64,000 nt of DNA from Taxawa tesnikishii (nom. ined.) (taxonomy: Eukaryota > Ascomycota > Dothideomycetes > Dothideales): contig JAPDRO010000013.1 of NCBI GenBank assembly GCA_030247885.1, positions 372,001 through 436,000 on the forward strand. Reading direction: 5' to 3'. Positions 54,368-64,000 of this stretch are shown piece by piece. The notes under the pieces were generated by a model that was not told the origin of the DNA, did not search any database, and saw nothing but the letters and a program-made list of their open reading frames with translations. Made by a program: the position numbers and the translations under genes. The stretch's first letter is position 1. Every line of letters starts with the position of its first letter.

Positions 54368-56047
54368 TGTGAGGACTGTTTTGCGAATGGAGAGAGAACT
54401 TTCGGTTACGCGTAAGAGGCTGAGGGTACCAGGTCGCGTCCACCGATGGATGTGGACTTGGAAGCAGGATTTGGTGAGTACTAGGGCTGCGATAGGATGT
54501 GCAACAGGTACTGCGAGTGTCTATTGAAACCTGACAGCAGTAAGCAATAAGTGCCATGAGAGATAACTACCTCCACCTACAGTGTATACAGCCAGCGGTA
54601 TGTTTTCCGAGACAACAGGAGCGTGGTAAAACGAGAACGACAACGGACAGCCAACCTACATATGTCCAGCGCAGCAAGTGTATGAATCATCTTTCAGGCC
54701 TCGCCCCTTTGACCGCCTCGTCCGATGTGGCCTTGCATTTTCCTTTGTCATCGGGTTACCGCAGTCATGCATCCTTTGTTGAATAGTTATCGCCTTGGGT
54801 CCGGCCCATTTTGCGCAAGACAGTGAACAACAACCAATCACTGGCCTGGTCGTCCGCAATCTCCGAGCCTGCGTCGTTGTCCGACTGCTGTTGACCGCCC
54901 CAGAATGCTGAAGACGACAAATATAGAAGCGCCTAGTCAGCCGTATCTGACAGCCTGATGAGATTGCGGAGGCGGGGAGCGAAGGGCCAGACCGGAAGTG
55001 AAGATAGGGACGTCGGCTTCTTCTGAGACAAGCCAGGCGGTCGGGAGGAAAGGTAGCTTAGTGACAGTGAACGCCTGCTAGTTCAGTCCGAGCGAGGAGG
55101 AAGATCGTTGTCCTGCAGCTGTTTTCCCCAAGCACGGCGAACGACCGGGGTAGTTTGAGCCAATGGGAAGCTGCCCATGTTTCCGGTTCCTGCAGATCAA
55201 GGATCAGGGTCTGCACTAGCTAGTCCAGGTTGGCCGGTGGACGACTCCGACCGTACGCACTGCCGACAGATAAGTCTTCAACCAGCACATTTCAGAGCAC
55301 CTTATGTTATACAAAGAGCTTCTGCATTGTTTGCGTGGTTCATAGTAGGTAGACGTGCAGATGGTTGTTACAACACAATAATCGGAAGGTTTCTCGAAGT
55401 GCATGCTTGGTGCCATAAGCTTTCCCTTTCAAGGTGAAATAGGTGCAGCATCGAAGGGGCATGGGTAGACAACAGTTAACACCACCCCATGAATGCCCTC
55501 GTAGCTGAACCATCAGCCTGACAATATCGGAGTTCAGGAACGTGAACAGAACTGTGTCACCCTCCACTAACTGCCCGGAAAGGACAGTGAACCGGGAGTG
55601 CCCGACGCCAATGCCGGTGCCTCCCGTTATGCACCAGTTTCATGCTCTTGCGACCACCCAAAAGACTGGCCCAGACGCCGGGCTTGCACCACATCAAGCA
55701 TAGGCAATGCAAGCAGACAGTGCCGGTTAGGTGGAAGAAAAGAACTCGACAACCTAGACCGACAAGAGGAGAAGCGGCCCGGTTTATGGTGTTGCCCATT
55801 GTCGTCAAGGTCTTCGACCGCGAAATCTAGGCGGTCTGCGTTGATGATGATTCGCTGGCCCTTGGTGTGTCGGTCTGCCTCTGCTCAGCTCGTCCTCCGC
55901 TTGCTCATCGCCATTTTCCACCCGTGCACTCTGGTCCTCATGCGGATGCTTCTCACCGCGCCAGCACCGCTGTATTTCCTCAATACCACCTAGCAAGTAC
56001 AAAGAAACGCCATTAGTCAACGACGCCAGTACCATTACTCTGCAACA
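54368..56047. other. Intergenic region
   Basis: 1.7 kb on the 3' side of LST8. One stretch (55805-56035, minus) is open for 76 codons with hydrophilic sequence and directly follows an intron-like sequence at the LST8 end; it is discussed in the findings. No other gene recognised. Confidence 0.45.
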
Positions 56048-57320
56048 TCACCTGCTTTCAGAGTAATCATTAAGTGCCACGCAAACTGCTCCCCGGTGGT
56101 GGCCATTGTACTGTCGAATTACCGATTTGCTGTTCAGCTCCCACAGTCGGGCGTAGTGGTCACTACACGCCGTGACGAGATATGCGCTGTCAGCGCTGAA
56201 GGCGCAATCCCAGACCCAGCGCTGGTGACCGTCGAGCTCTTGCTCGAGCTCAAAGGCGGTGCTGGTCTCGTTGTTACCTCCATTATTACTCCCAAGCATG
56301 GGAGTGTGGTTCGACAGATCCACGGACCAGATACGCGCCGTGTGGTCAGCCGAACAAGTGGCGAGATGACGAACATCAGGCGAAAGCAGCACGCGGGTTA
56401 TGTAGGTGTTGTGCGCGCGAAACTTGGTGACAGGAACGAGGGTGGTAACGTCTTTTGCTGTGATCATCCGCCAAACGTACACTGCGCCTTGTACGCTATT
56501 ACTAACAGCTGCACATAGCAGAGAACCGTCCGAGGCGACGGTAACTGAAGCGACGGCCTTGTCCTCTTCCGGAATGAGCTGGTGGGAACATTTGTTCTCG
56601 CCCAGATCCCAGATTCTGACGTTTCCGCCCCGGTCGCAGCTGATGAGCTCGCCCTGGTTGGGGTGGATGACGACATCGTTCACCGGCACACCATGGCTGT
56701 AGTTGCGTTGGATATTGCCGCTACGAGTGTCCCAAATTTTGACAGTGCCGTCCTCGGAGCTGGTGACCATCCATTTGCCTTCGCAGTGGAAGGCGACGCC
56801 TGTAATGTTGTTCGTATGGCCCTCAAATTGAAGCACAGGCGCGGGGTTTGTTGACTTGATGTCGAAGAGCTTGATTGTGTGATGACCGGCTGCGGCGAGA
56901 AACCGCTTGTCGGGAGATATGCAGAGTCGGTTGACCTGAGAATCCGGATGAGGAATCGTGCGACTACATATTCCTGACAGTGCTTCCCAGAACCTGCGGC
57001 GGTCTGGTGTCAGTGATTACGGAAGGAGTTACGATAAAACTGTGGATTTGATGCATTGAAATCGGTGACGAATGACCACTCATTCTGCTAGAACTTGGAA
57101 GCAAGAAACAAGAAAGCGCTGATAGCAAGTCTGTTATCAGAACACTGCGGGATTTCGGGAAGTCTTCTGAAGAACGTGACGCTCGATCATGGGCTGTGGG
57201 CAGGGTGAGCTCACCTGATAGTGTGGTCGTAGCCGGCTGCATAATGTCAAAACTCCGTCAGCTCTGCCGCTGCAGTCAATGATCTTCGATTCACATACCA
57301 GTGCAAAGGATGACACTCAT
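56048..57320 (-). CDS. LST8: LST8, WD40 subunit of TOR complexes 1 and 2
   Basis: Exons 57320-57299 (22 nt), 57236-57215 (22 nt) and 56993-56048. The two tiny exons give the exact family N-terminus MSVILCTAGYDHTIRFWEAL; donors are GTATGT and GTGAGC. The protein is 329 aa and needs no repair. Seven WD repeats are visible, for example TAGYDHTIRFWEALSG, AAGHHTIKLFDIKS, SSEDGTVKIWDTRSG, CDRGGNVRIWDLGEN, CSADHTARIWSVDLS and CSDHYARLWELNSK, so the propeller is complete. The end is ALNDYSESR. LST8 binds the TOR kinase domain and stabilises it; it controls growth with nutrients. A well-formed intron (GTGATG donor, GACTAAT branch, GCTAG acceptor) sits exactly at the stop, so a spliced isoform with a slightly different ending is possible. 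Confidence 0.95.
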
Positions 57321-58943
57321 ATTTATGCGAAAATGCTATGAGGTCCAGGAATCGAAGGTACTTCGGCTAGCGCTGGAAGATGTCGCAACGGTGCACTGAA
57401 GACGGGAATTCTTGTCTGATTAACAGCGTTCTCTGGTTAGCTCGCTACACCAATCTGCAGCACACTTTGTGTGTCGGCCGTCGCCTGTCCGATGTTCGCA
57501 AGACTTTGATGATGTTGTTGTGGTCTGGGGAACCTAAGAGGCTAAGAGGGATCTGCGGGTCAGACAGAGCCTCAACAAACATGTCAAACACGAGCCGAAA
57601 ACTCACAAAAAGCCTATTGCAACGTTAACCTCACCCTATCAACGTCACTTGGGGGAATTGGTATGACGACGACGAGGTGATGGCCGCTCCTCTGGCATTA
57701 GTCTGAGAAGCGTTTCACTTGCGAGACATGACCAGTGGATTTGATGGCGTGCGGAACAGTCGCTGCTGCAAGATTCAGCATTGGGTACGGGCGAGAAATC
57801 ATCTGGAAAAGATGGTCAAACGTTGATTCCCATTCATCGAGGATGCAGCAAGGAAGTGTCGCTTTTGTTCCTTTCTCAAGCGGAAAAGTGTTGCTTGTCG
57901 CGCCGTCGCATTGGTGCGAAGGAATTGAAGTAGTTCGAACGATCTCGACGCTGACAGTGGGGAATCTCAGGGACAAGGGAAAGTGCGATGCGCTTGCAGA
58001 GACAAAAGGTATTGCATTCTGGGTAGCTGTTGTCATCATAGTGGCATCGCCCGTGTAGTAGATGTATACCAAATGTCCCTTCAAGTGTATTGCATCTGCA
58101 CCCCTGTTTTGCCTGTATGAGATCACAATTCAAGACTTGGAAAAGTCCCCGAGGTGCCAGTCACCACGACACCCGGCGTCTGCGCCCCTTCCTGTATTAT
58201 GACTCTGGCCTAGTCGAGGGCCTGTTTCCCTTTTTGGCGTCGCGCGGCCGGCGTATAGTGTCATCCAGCCACTGTGTGTTGCCTCGCAGCCCGTACCTTC
58301 TCTCGTGGCCTACTGCGCGGCTACATCTGGCGGCTGTCGGACCTATGCACTGCCACTCTCCCACTTGTGGATGACTCTTTGCGCCTTCCTTTACCCTTTC
58401 TTAACGCTCCTGATAACCTGTACCTGGCCGTCTGAATCTCTCCGGATTTCAGACTGCATTTAGGTTCCATTGTTGCAGAAGCAAACTTCTTTACCGATGA
58501 TGGACGGATTCTGCTTAGGCATCTGCTTTTCATGCTGCTTAGTCTACGGATGAAGACAGGCTGATCGAGTAGATGCTACTGCTCTTTTTCCGGCCCGGTC
58601 CAGATTGGACCAAAACTGGATTGAGGGGACACGATAGAGTAGCGACGCGAACGAGCAGAAAACATGCTCAATGTTACACTAACGCAGAAGTTTCCTGCAA
58701 GGCATCAGTAAACCACTCCCATAGACTTTCTGTTTTCTTCGGTATGCTGACTGGTGGTGCGGGCAGCAAATCGTTTATGAGCTACGCTCATCCCAGACTC
58801 ATCCCATATTTTTTTCTCTCTATCATACAGCAGCAGCAGATTGCAAATGCACTCTCACTGCACGCATACCGACAATTTACACCCACAGCTACTCACACCA
58901 ACGTCCGGAGGGCAAGAAGCCTGCCCGCCGCAGCTACGGGTGG
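57321..58943. other. Divergent intergenic region
   Basis: 1.6 kb between the starts of LST8 (-) and the Lys/Glu-rich protein gene (+). A minus-strand open stretch (about 57698-58030) of about 110 codons from an ATG has ordinary composition but no motif and no splice context, so it is left uncalled. A polypyrimidine/A-rich stretch precedes the + gene. Confidence 0.45.
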
Positions 58944-59566
58944 ATGAAGAATCCCGCTCCTGGCTCGGTGGAGTGGCATGTGGGGCACGTGAAGAAAGAG
59001 AGCGAGGCTAATGCGGCGAAGAACTGGGTTTTCTTTGAGGAGGCCGAGAAAGAGATGGCCGCTCCGCAGGCCAAGAAGCATGACGAGCGCAGGAAAAAGC
59101 TGGCCGACGCACGCCAGAAAAAGGAGGAGGCCAAGAAGCAAGCCAAGAAGCAAGCCAAGAAGCAACAGAAGAGGAGGAGGAAGGAAGAGGCAGAGGAGCA
59201 GGAGAGGTCCAGCAAGCGCGCCAAGCAGCAGGCGGCTAGCGAGGATGGTGAGGACGAGGACGACGATGAACTGCTCCTCACACCTCAGCTGGCAGCCGCA
59301 CTCAAAGAAGATGAGAGCCTGCAGAAAGGCGACCGGCAAAGACCTATCCGCCGCTCGCCGATACCTCCGCCACGATTACCATCACGGCTCGGCAGACTCG
59401 CTCGATCAATCCTGAACGCCTAACAAGTATGCTCTCAAACGAAGCTTGTACAGATAATGACAGTGTCACCGGTGCTCTGACTTGGTATACAGGCGTGAAG
59501 GGAGGGGTGATAGATGCGTTTGGCTTCGAGTGCCTGGATAGGAATTCTGATATTCGCACTACATAG
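58944..59566 (+). CDS. Lys/Glu-rich coiled-coil protein, uncharacterised
   Basis: ATG 58944 (MKNPAPGSVEWHVGHVKKE). One A must be restored in AAA at 59338-59340; the frame then runs to TAG at 59564-59566 and gives 207 aa. The middle is a strongly charged coiled coil (KKHDERRKKLADARQKKEEA, KKQAKKQAKKQQKRRRKEE) with a likely nuclear localisation signal (KRRRKEE, SSKRAKQQ), then acidic DGEDEDDDELLL. The C-terminus, seen only after repair, is well-formed sequence (INPERLTSMLSNEACTDND, VTGALTWYTGVKGGVIDAFG, FECLDRNSDI). An upstream exon is possible, because the frame is open before the ATG with RSYGW. No family recognised; the composition suggests a nuclear or nucleolar protein. Confidence 0.6.
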
Positions 59567-59729
59567 CGTGAGCTCCACTCTCATCTTAAGAAACGTGGAT
59601 TCGCTCAGGAAACCATAATCCCGTCTGTACCATCGCGCTGTGCGCCAGAAAAGCAGCACAAACCCTCAACTCTAGGACGCCGACGCTAAACTTCAAAAGT
59701 TTCAAAAACGCATCCATCACTTCCCGCCC

Positions 59730-60970
59730 TCAGGTGATCATAACCTCATCACTATCGTGTCCGTCCTGTTCAGGAGCAGATTCATCAACGCCCAACCCAG
59801 CGTGAATCTTCTCTGGCAGGTCGAGCTTTGCATTACGGCCCTCTTGTTCGGCCCAAGCTCTCAGCCGCACCATGCTACGTATACGAGCTTCCCGACGCTC
59901 TCCTTGTGACTCGAGTATGGCTTCGTTAACGGTACGCGCGACTTTCTGACGCAGTGCTGGATCAAGAAGTTCTTTAAGCTGAGGTGTCATTTTTTCCGCC
60001 GGAAAGATCAGTAACGCCATCGTGCGCTCTAAATCTTGGAGAAAGACTGAAGAGGTGGGTGCACGGGGTGCAAGCTGTTCTTGTGCAAATGTGAGGGCGG
60101 GTACGAAGGAGTCGGGAGACGGTGGGCCGGGCAAGTTAACGACGTCACGGATCAATTCAACGAGTTGGAGGCGGAGGAGGTAGAAGTGGAGTTCGGGGTT
60201 TGTATCGAGGATCTGATAAACAGCATGTCAGTGGTAGGTCTACTGAGGCGAGGAGGTACGAAGATGCTGCTAGGTGAATTGCTCATACTGAGGACTGAAG
60301 TGTGAGTTGTTTCTCATCAACACCCGGAGGTATATGAGTGGTGCATGAAACACGTATAATCGTTGCAAGGAGGCAGGAAGACAGTGGAAACGGGAGGATG
60401 CTACCTGTTTGTCCAACTCATTGATCTTCTCAATTGCTTGCTGGATTTCTCCAGCATGAATAGCGTTCCGTATATCAACCCGCGCTTGAATGGCGCCGCC
60501 AGGCGCTGACTGCTGGATATTGGCTTCCTTTGCGAACTTCTGTGCAGCCGAGGGGTAGCCCTCATTAATGAGATAGTCCATGATGACATAGTTGATATCG
60601 CTGGTTCAGGCGTGTCAGCTAGGTGTGTAACGACATGCTTGATGGTGATTGCGTGAAATGGGATACGTCGGATCAGAAAGACAAATTAATGTAGTCCTCC
60701 ACATATTATTTCGGAGAGATTCCCAATTTGAATAAACAGCATCATGTGGGAGCGGAGCAATGCGGCGGAGGTGCAAGCAACTCACGTTTTCGACGGGCGG
60801 ACTTCGTCGACACGACGCTCGAAGGCATGGCGCGCCGCAGAGGGCGGAGAGATGGTAGACGAGCTCTGAGAGGGAAAGTCAGGCATGAGTGGTGACAAGG
60901 GATACAAGGCGTAACGTCTGCCATGCTCGTCGGCGAAGGAGGGTGGAGTTACCATGTTTGCTGCGTCCAT
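59730..60970 (-). CDS. GID8: GID8, LisH-CTLH-CRA subunit of the GID/CTLH ubiquitin ligase
   Basis: Exons 60970-60786, 60600-60405 and 60212-59730, 287 aa, no repair. After a Ser/Pro-rich N-terminus come a LisH motif (DINYVIMDYLINEGYPSAAQ), the CTLH region (IQARVDIRNAIHAGEIQQAI, EKINELDKQILDTNPELHFY) and the CRA domain (LVELIRDVV, ALTFAQEQLAPRAP, LERTMALLIFPAEKM). GID8 is the scaffold at the base of the GID E3 ligase that degrades gluconeogenic enzymes when glucose returns. A glucokinase gene lies 20 kb away; the link is only thematic. The acidic end is DGHDSDEVMIT. Intron 2 is long (192 nt). Confidence 0.93.
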
Positions 60971-61426
60971 CACCTACATCCCATCAGGTATGGCTAAGAG
61001 TAGGCGCAGCCAGGGGCTATATCATCATGCCAAAGAAGACGGGAGAACAAGCTGTGGAGCTTGGAGAAGGCACGCGACGCGTCGTTGTTGCCGGTGTTCT
61101 TTAAGATAGACTGCAAGGATGCGAGTGGGAGGAATGAAGAGGAGAAGGAAGGGAAGTGGGATGGAGCGAGGTGCGAGAGAGCAGAAGCTGCGCAGAGGAC
61201 GCTCGGACACACGTGACGTATCCACCTTTGACGAAATTCGACCTGGTAGTAGCAACTCGCTGACCTCTGCTCCTCCTCCTGTTCTTCGATCTGGTTTATC
61301 GATTGTGCTTCCACCACTGTTGCATTCGTACGTGAGTTATCTGGGTCGTTGCGAATGTGATGGCCTTGTTCATGTCACGATAGCCCGCCCGTCGTGCGGC
61401 TCAATTCAACTTCAATCTCCGCCAGC
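60971..61426. promoter_or_regulatory. Divergent promoter region (GID8 / uridine kinase)
   Basis: 456 bases shared between two start codons. CT-rich tracts near 61268-61290 precede the uridine kinase. No TATA box apparent. Confidence 0.4.
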
Positions 61427-63288
61427 ATGGCAGACTCGGACGTCGCGCAGCGCATGGAGCGAGCACATTACTCGCCTCCATGGGCAAACACAAGCATCAT
61501 AGCTGTTTGCGGTAGCTCAGGATCAGGCAAGACCTCGTTGTCCTTAGAGATCATCAGGTCCCTGAGTCTGCCATGGGTTGTCATCCTATCAATGGTGCGG
61601 TCACGCGATCATCAACAATATCCGAAAGCATACCTGTGGCTGACCCACGACAGGACTCGTTCTACAAGCCATTGACTGAGGAGCAGTCCGAGGCTGCTTT
61701 CCGCAACGAATATGACTTTGACTCTCCGAACGCCATTGACTTCGACATTCTGGTAGACCGGTTGAGAGACATCAAAGAAGGGTACCGCGAGCCAGGCCGC
61801 GTTGTGCTATTTCCTCTAACATTGCTGCAAGGAAGAAAGCAGAGATCCCCGTTTATTCTTTCGAGAAACATTCCCGGCTGGACCGTACAACGACCATCTA
61901 TTCACCCCACGTGTTAATATTAGAGGGCATCTTTGCTTTGCATGATGATCGGGTGTTGGATATGCTAGATCTCAGGGTACAGTAACATTGTCATTGATCC
62001 TCTTACCGCTCTCGCTGACCTTGGTCAGATTTTCTGTGAGGCCGACGGAGACGTTTGCCTATCTCGAAGACGTAAGTCTATCGCCAAATCCTCGTGATTT
62101 GGTCGACCTGGCTGACATGACCGCAAGGAAGTCGTCCGAGATGTACGAGAGCGCGGTAGAGACATCGAAGGCTGCATCAAGCAGTGGTTCGCCTTCGTCA
62201 AGCCCAACTTCCACAAATACGTAGAACCTCAACGCAATGTAGCAGGTTTGTTGTCCCGCTCCCTATCGCACCCACCGCACTTCCATGATGATCCAAATTC
62301 AACGCATAGTTCAACCGAAATACATTGACGAAACACGATTACCATCTTTCAATCCTGTCTGATGAAGCTTTCAACTCCGCTACTTGCATGCTTCCACGTC
62401 GAGTACCTCCCACGCTGACGCTGCGTCATAGATATTATCGTGCCACGCGGCATAGAGAATAAGGTGGCCATCAGTAGGTTCATCATCCCATCGAGCGCGC
62501 TGTCAGGTTGCTTACTTTGTACAGGCATGGTCGCTGATCGCATTCACAAGACTCTCGATGCGAAATCGAAGATGCATCAGATCGAGCTGAAGCGTCTTGG
62601 AAAAGTCGCAGAAGATCTGCCGCTGTCGAAGAACGTCATCGTCCTCCCGGAAAAGAACCAGGTCCGCGGTATCAACAATATCATGTTCGACCAGGAACTC
62701 GACAGGGAGGAGTTTGTGTTCTTCTTTGACCGGCTCGCCACGATGCTTGTCGAGCGGTATGTTGCGGAGACGCTGTGTATGCGGTACTCGCTGACCTGCT
62801 ACAGTGCCGCCGATGTCATCAGCTACAAGAGCACGACGGTCGAAACACCACAAAATGAAGAATACCACGGCCTCAAACCTTCCGGGGAGACAAGCGCAGT
62901 GGTCATTCTCCGCGGCGGCAGCATTCTTGAGACCGGTCTCAAACGGGTCATACCAGACTGCAGAACCGGCCGCGTGCTGATACAGACCTCATGGCGTACG
63001 GGTGAACCGGAGCTGCACTACTACAAGTTGTCCGAGGATGTCTCGACTCACGAGCAGGTGTTGCTGCTCGATTCCCAGATGTCGAGTGGCGGTGCCGCGT
63101 TGATGGCGGTAAGGGTACTGCTCGATCATGGCGTACCTGAAGACCGTATCGTCTTCGTCACGTACATGGCTGGTAAGATAGGATTGAACCGGTTGATGAG
63201 CGTGTTCCCGGATATTAAGGTGGTTGTGTGTCGCATTGTTGATGATTTGGAGATTAGATGGGTGGAGAAGCGGTATCTTGGGTGTTGA
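61427..63288 (+). CDS. URK1: Uridine kinase (with UPRT-like C-terminal domain)
   Basis: Seven exons: 61427-61594, 61654-61781, 61832-61976, 62029-62071, 62132-62245, 62432-62473, 62525-63288; exons 4 and 6 are 43 and 42 nt. All phases close without repair, 467 aa. P-loop CGSSGSGKTSLSLEII; then DSFYKPLTEEQSEAA, YDFDSPNAIDFDILVDRLR, IYSPHVLILEGIFALHDDRV, RLVRDVRERGRDIEG and VADIIVPRGIENKVAIS, the uridine kinase set. The C-terminal third has a uracil phosphoribosyltransferase-like fold (ILRGGSILETGLKRVIPD, LLLDSQMSSGGAALMAVRVL) that in fungal and animal uridine-cytidine kinase-like proteins is usually degenerate. The enzyme phosphorylates uridine and cytidine in pyrimidine salvage. This is a clean multi-exon gene, useful as a control for the frame slips elsewhere. 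Confidence 0.95.
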
Positions 63289-63614
63289 AGACATGCATGA
63301 TAGTGAGCGCTATCCTATTACCTTGTGTTTTAGGACACGGGTGTTTACATAAGTATTAAACTTTCATTTCAACCTTTACTGCCACAATTAGCGTTGCACA
63401 TCCTCGTTCCATGTACCGTCACTTGGAGCTCACTTTTGACGATCAAGTAACCGAAGACTAACTTCTGACTTCACTGACACTACCACGCATTGAATCAATT
63501 GAATTTACAACCCTGCCCTTCTTCCTCTTCTCTTCGTCTCTTGTATTGTTCAAGTCCACTACCTCATCAATCTCTCCTCACGCCATAGCTGGTTGCGACC
63601 CAACAACAGACAGG
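63289..63614. promoter_or_regulatory. Promoter region of the RBR-type gene
   Basis: 326 bases between the uridine kinase stop and the next start, same strand. Pyrimidine-rich tract (63510-63545) before the ATG. No other feature. Confidence 0.4.
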
Positions 63615-64000
63615 ATGATGTGGCCCTCCAAACGGGACCGCTCCAACAGCCCCGACGGTTATGTCAAGAAGAGGCGCATCGGCAGCCAAAATGAGGGCAA
63701 AGCCATGTCGAAGAAGACCTGCGCTAGCTGTGAAACGGAGTTAGCACTGAACCAGTTCCCCAAGCACCGGCGTCCCTCCGCCCATCAGCATGAGCGCAAC
63801 ACCTGTCGCAACTGCTTCCGCAACTGGGTCAACAGCCAGATTGAGAGCAAACCCTGGGATCAGATCGGCTGCCCTGAATGCTCTACTCTGCTGCAGTACG
63901 ACAAAATCAAGGCATTTGCCCAAGAGGCCACTTTCGACAAGTCGGTCATCACTCCTCTGGCCCACCAGGCGCATGACTAATGGGATCCATGTGTAGGTAC
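63615..64000 (+). CDS. RBR-type (RING-IBR) ubiquitin ligase, N-terminal part (3' truncated by window edge)
   Basis: ATG 63615 (MMWPSKRDRSNSPDGYVKKR). Arg/Lys-rich N-terminus, then a Cys-rich segment: KKTCASCETELALNQFPKH, NTCRNCFRNWVNSQI, IGCPECSTLLQYDKIKAFA. This follows the pattern of the first RING of fungal RBR proteins (C-x2-C ... C-x2-C ... C-x2-C). Exon 1 ends at about 63931 with a GTCGGT donor; an intron with a GACTAAT branch and GTGTAG acceptor ends at 63996, and the last bases read on in phase (AA|G TAC, Lys-Tyr). RBR ligases accept ubiquitin on a Cys in RING2, which lies outside the window. Membership is inferred from this one half-domain, so moderate confidence. Confidence 0.7.

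Noticed and set aside
57698-58126. Minus-strand open frame of about 140 codons
   Set aside because: Starts at GTG; from the first ATG about 110 codons remain without motif. Kept as unsupported.
2598-59566. Widespread pseudogenisation or RIP
   Set aside because: Slips are indels in homopolymers, not C-to-T changes, occur in essential genes and leave otherwise family-typical sequence.
1-64000. tRNA or rRNA genes, CRISPR arrays, transposons
   Set aside because: No cloverleaf with A and B box, no rRNA core sequence, no regular repeat-spacer array and no transposase or terminal repeats were seen by eye; a tRNA scan was not possible.

Overview
The window is nuclear DNA of a filamentous ascomycete, most likely a dothideomycete. 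Genes are compact, introns are about 45-110 nt with GTRNGT donors and CTAAC/CTGAC branch sites, and the families are typical of filamentous fungi: Zn2Cys6 regulators, a DUF7918-type protein, Cut8/STS1, fungal GH3 and MFS sugar transporters, TOK1 and fungal Hv1. I find 29 protein-coding genes I can defend, two of them cut by the window edges, plus one weak candidate. I recognise no tRNA, rRNA, transposon or CRISPR.

Layout. 1-12 kb: 3' end of a DASH cryptochrome with an RGG tail (+), a small membrane protein (-), a large PHD/GATA-like/forkhead protein (-), a small orphan gene (-) and the SCYL1-type pseudokinase CEX1 (+). 12-20 kb: RQT4/TRIP4 zinc-finger protein (-), nuclear poly(A)-binding protein PAB2 (-), an Hv1 proton channel (+) and a Zn2Cys6 domain fused to a maltose-acetyltransferase-like domain (-). 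20-28 kb: a 2.9 kb gap, a PMP20-type peroxiredoxin (+) and the Rab escort protein MRS6 (+). 28-46 kb is rich in sugar genes: MFS transporter (-), membrane-anchored GH3 beta-glucosidase (-), Gfd2-like DEDDh nuclease (-), glucokinase (+), nine-exon Zn2Cys6/MHR regulator (-) and an inositol/hexose MFS transporter (+). 46-64 kb: TOK1 potassium channel (+), O-methyltransferase (+), DUF7918 protein (-), Cut8/STS1 (-), a Cys-rich small protein (-), LST8 (-), a Lys/Glu-rich protein (+), GID8 (-), uridine kinase (+) and the 5' part of an RBR-type ubiquitin ligase (+).

The most important structural observation is technical. At least 24 single-base deletions, nearly all in homopolymer runs of 2-6 nt, break reading frames in 15 of the genes, including conserved housekeeping genes. 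In each case adding back one base of the run restores a family-typical protein and consistent intron phases. Only the glucokinase slip (net +1 or -2) breaks the pattern. Genes without a slip include TOK1, Hv1, LST8, GID8, uridine kinase, Cut8, the DUF7918 protein and both Zn2Cys6 genes. This is best explained by consensus errors of a long-read or flow-based assembly, so these genes should not be called pseudogenes. Exon coordinates below use the sequence as given; protein lengths assume the slips are repaired.

Functionally the window mixes housekeeping (TORC1/2, GID ligase, proteasome tethering, Rab prenylation, poly(A) RNA binding, tRNA export, pyrimidine salvage) with membrane physiology (H+ and K+ channels) and a loose neighbourhood for extracellular glucoside cleavage, sugar import and glucose phosphorylation that includes its own candidate regulator.
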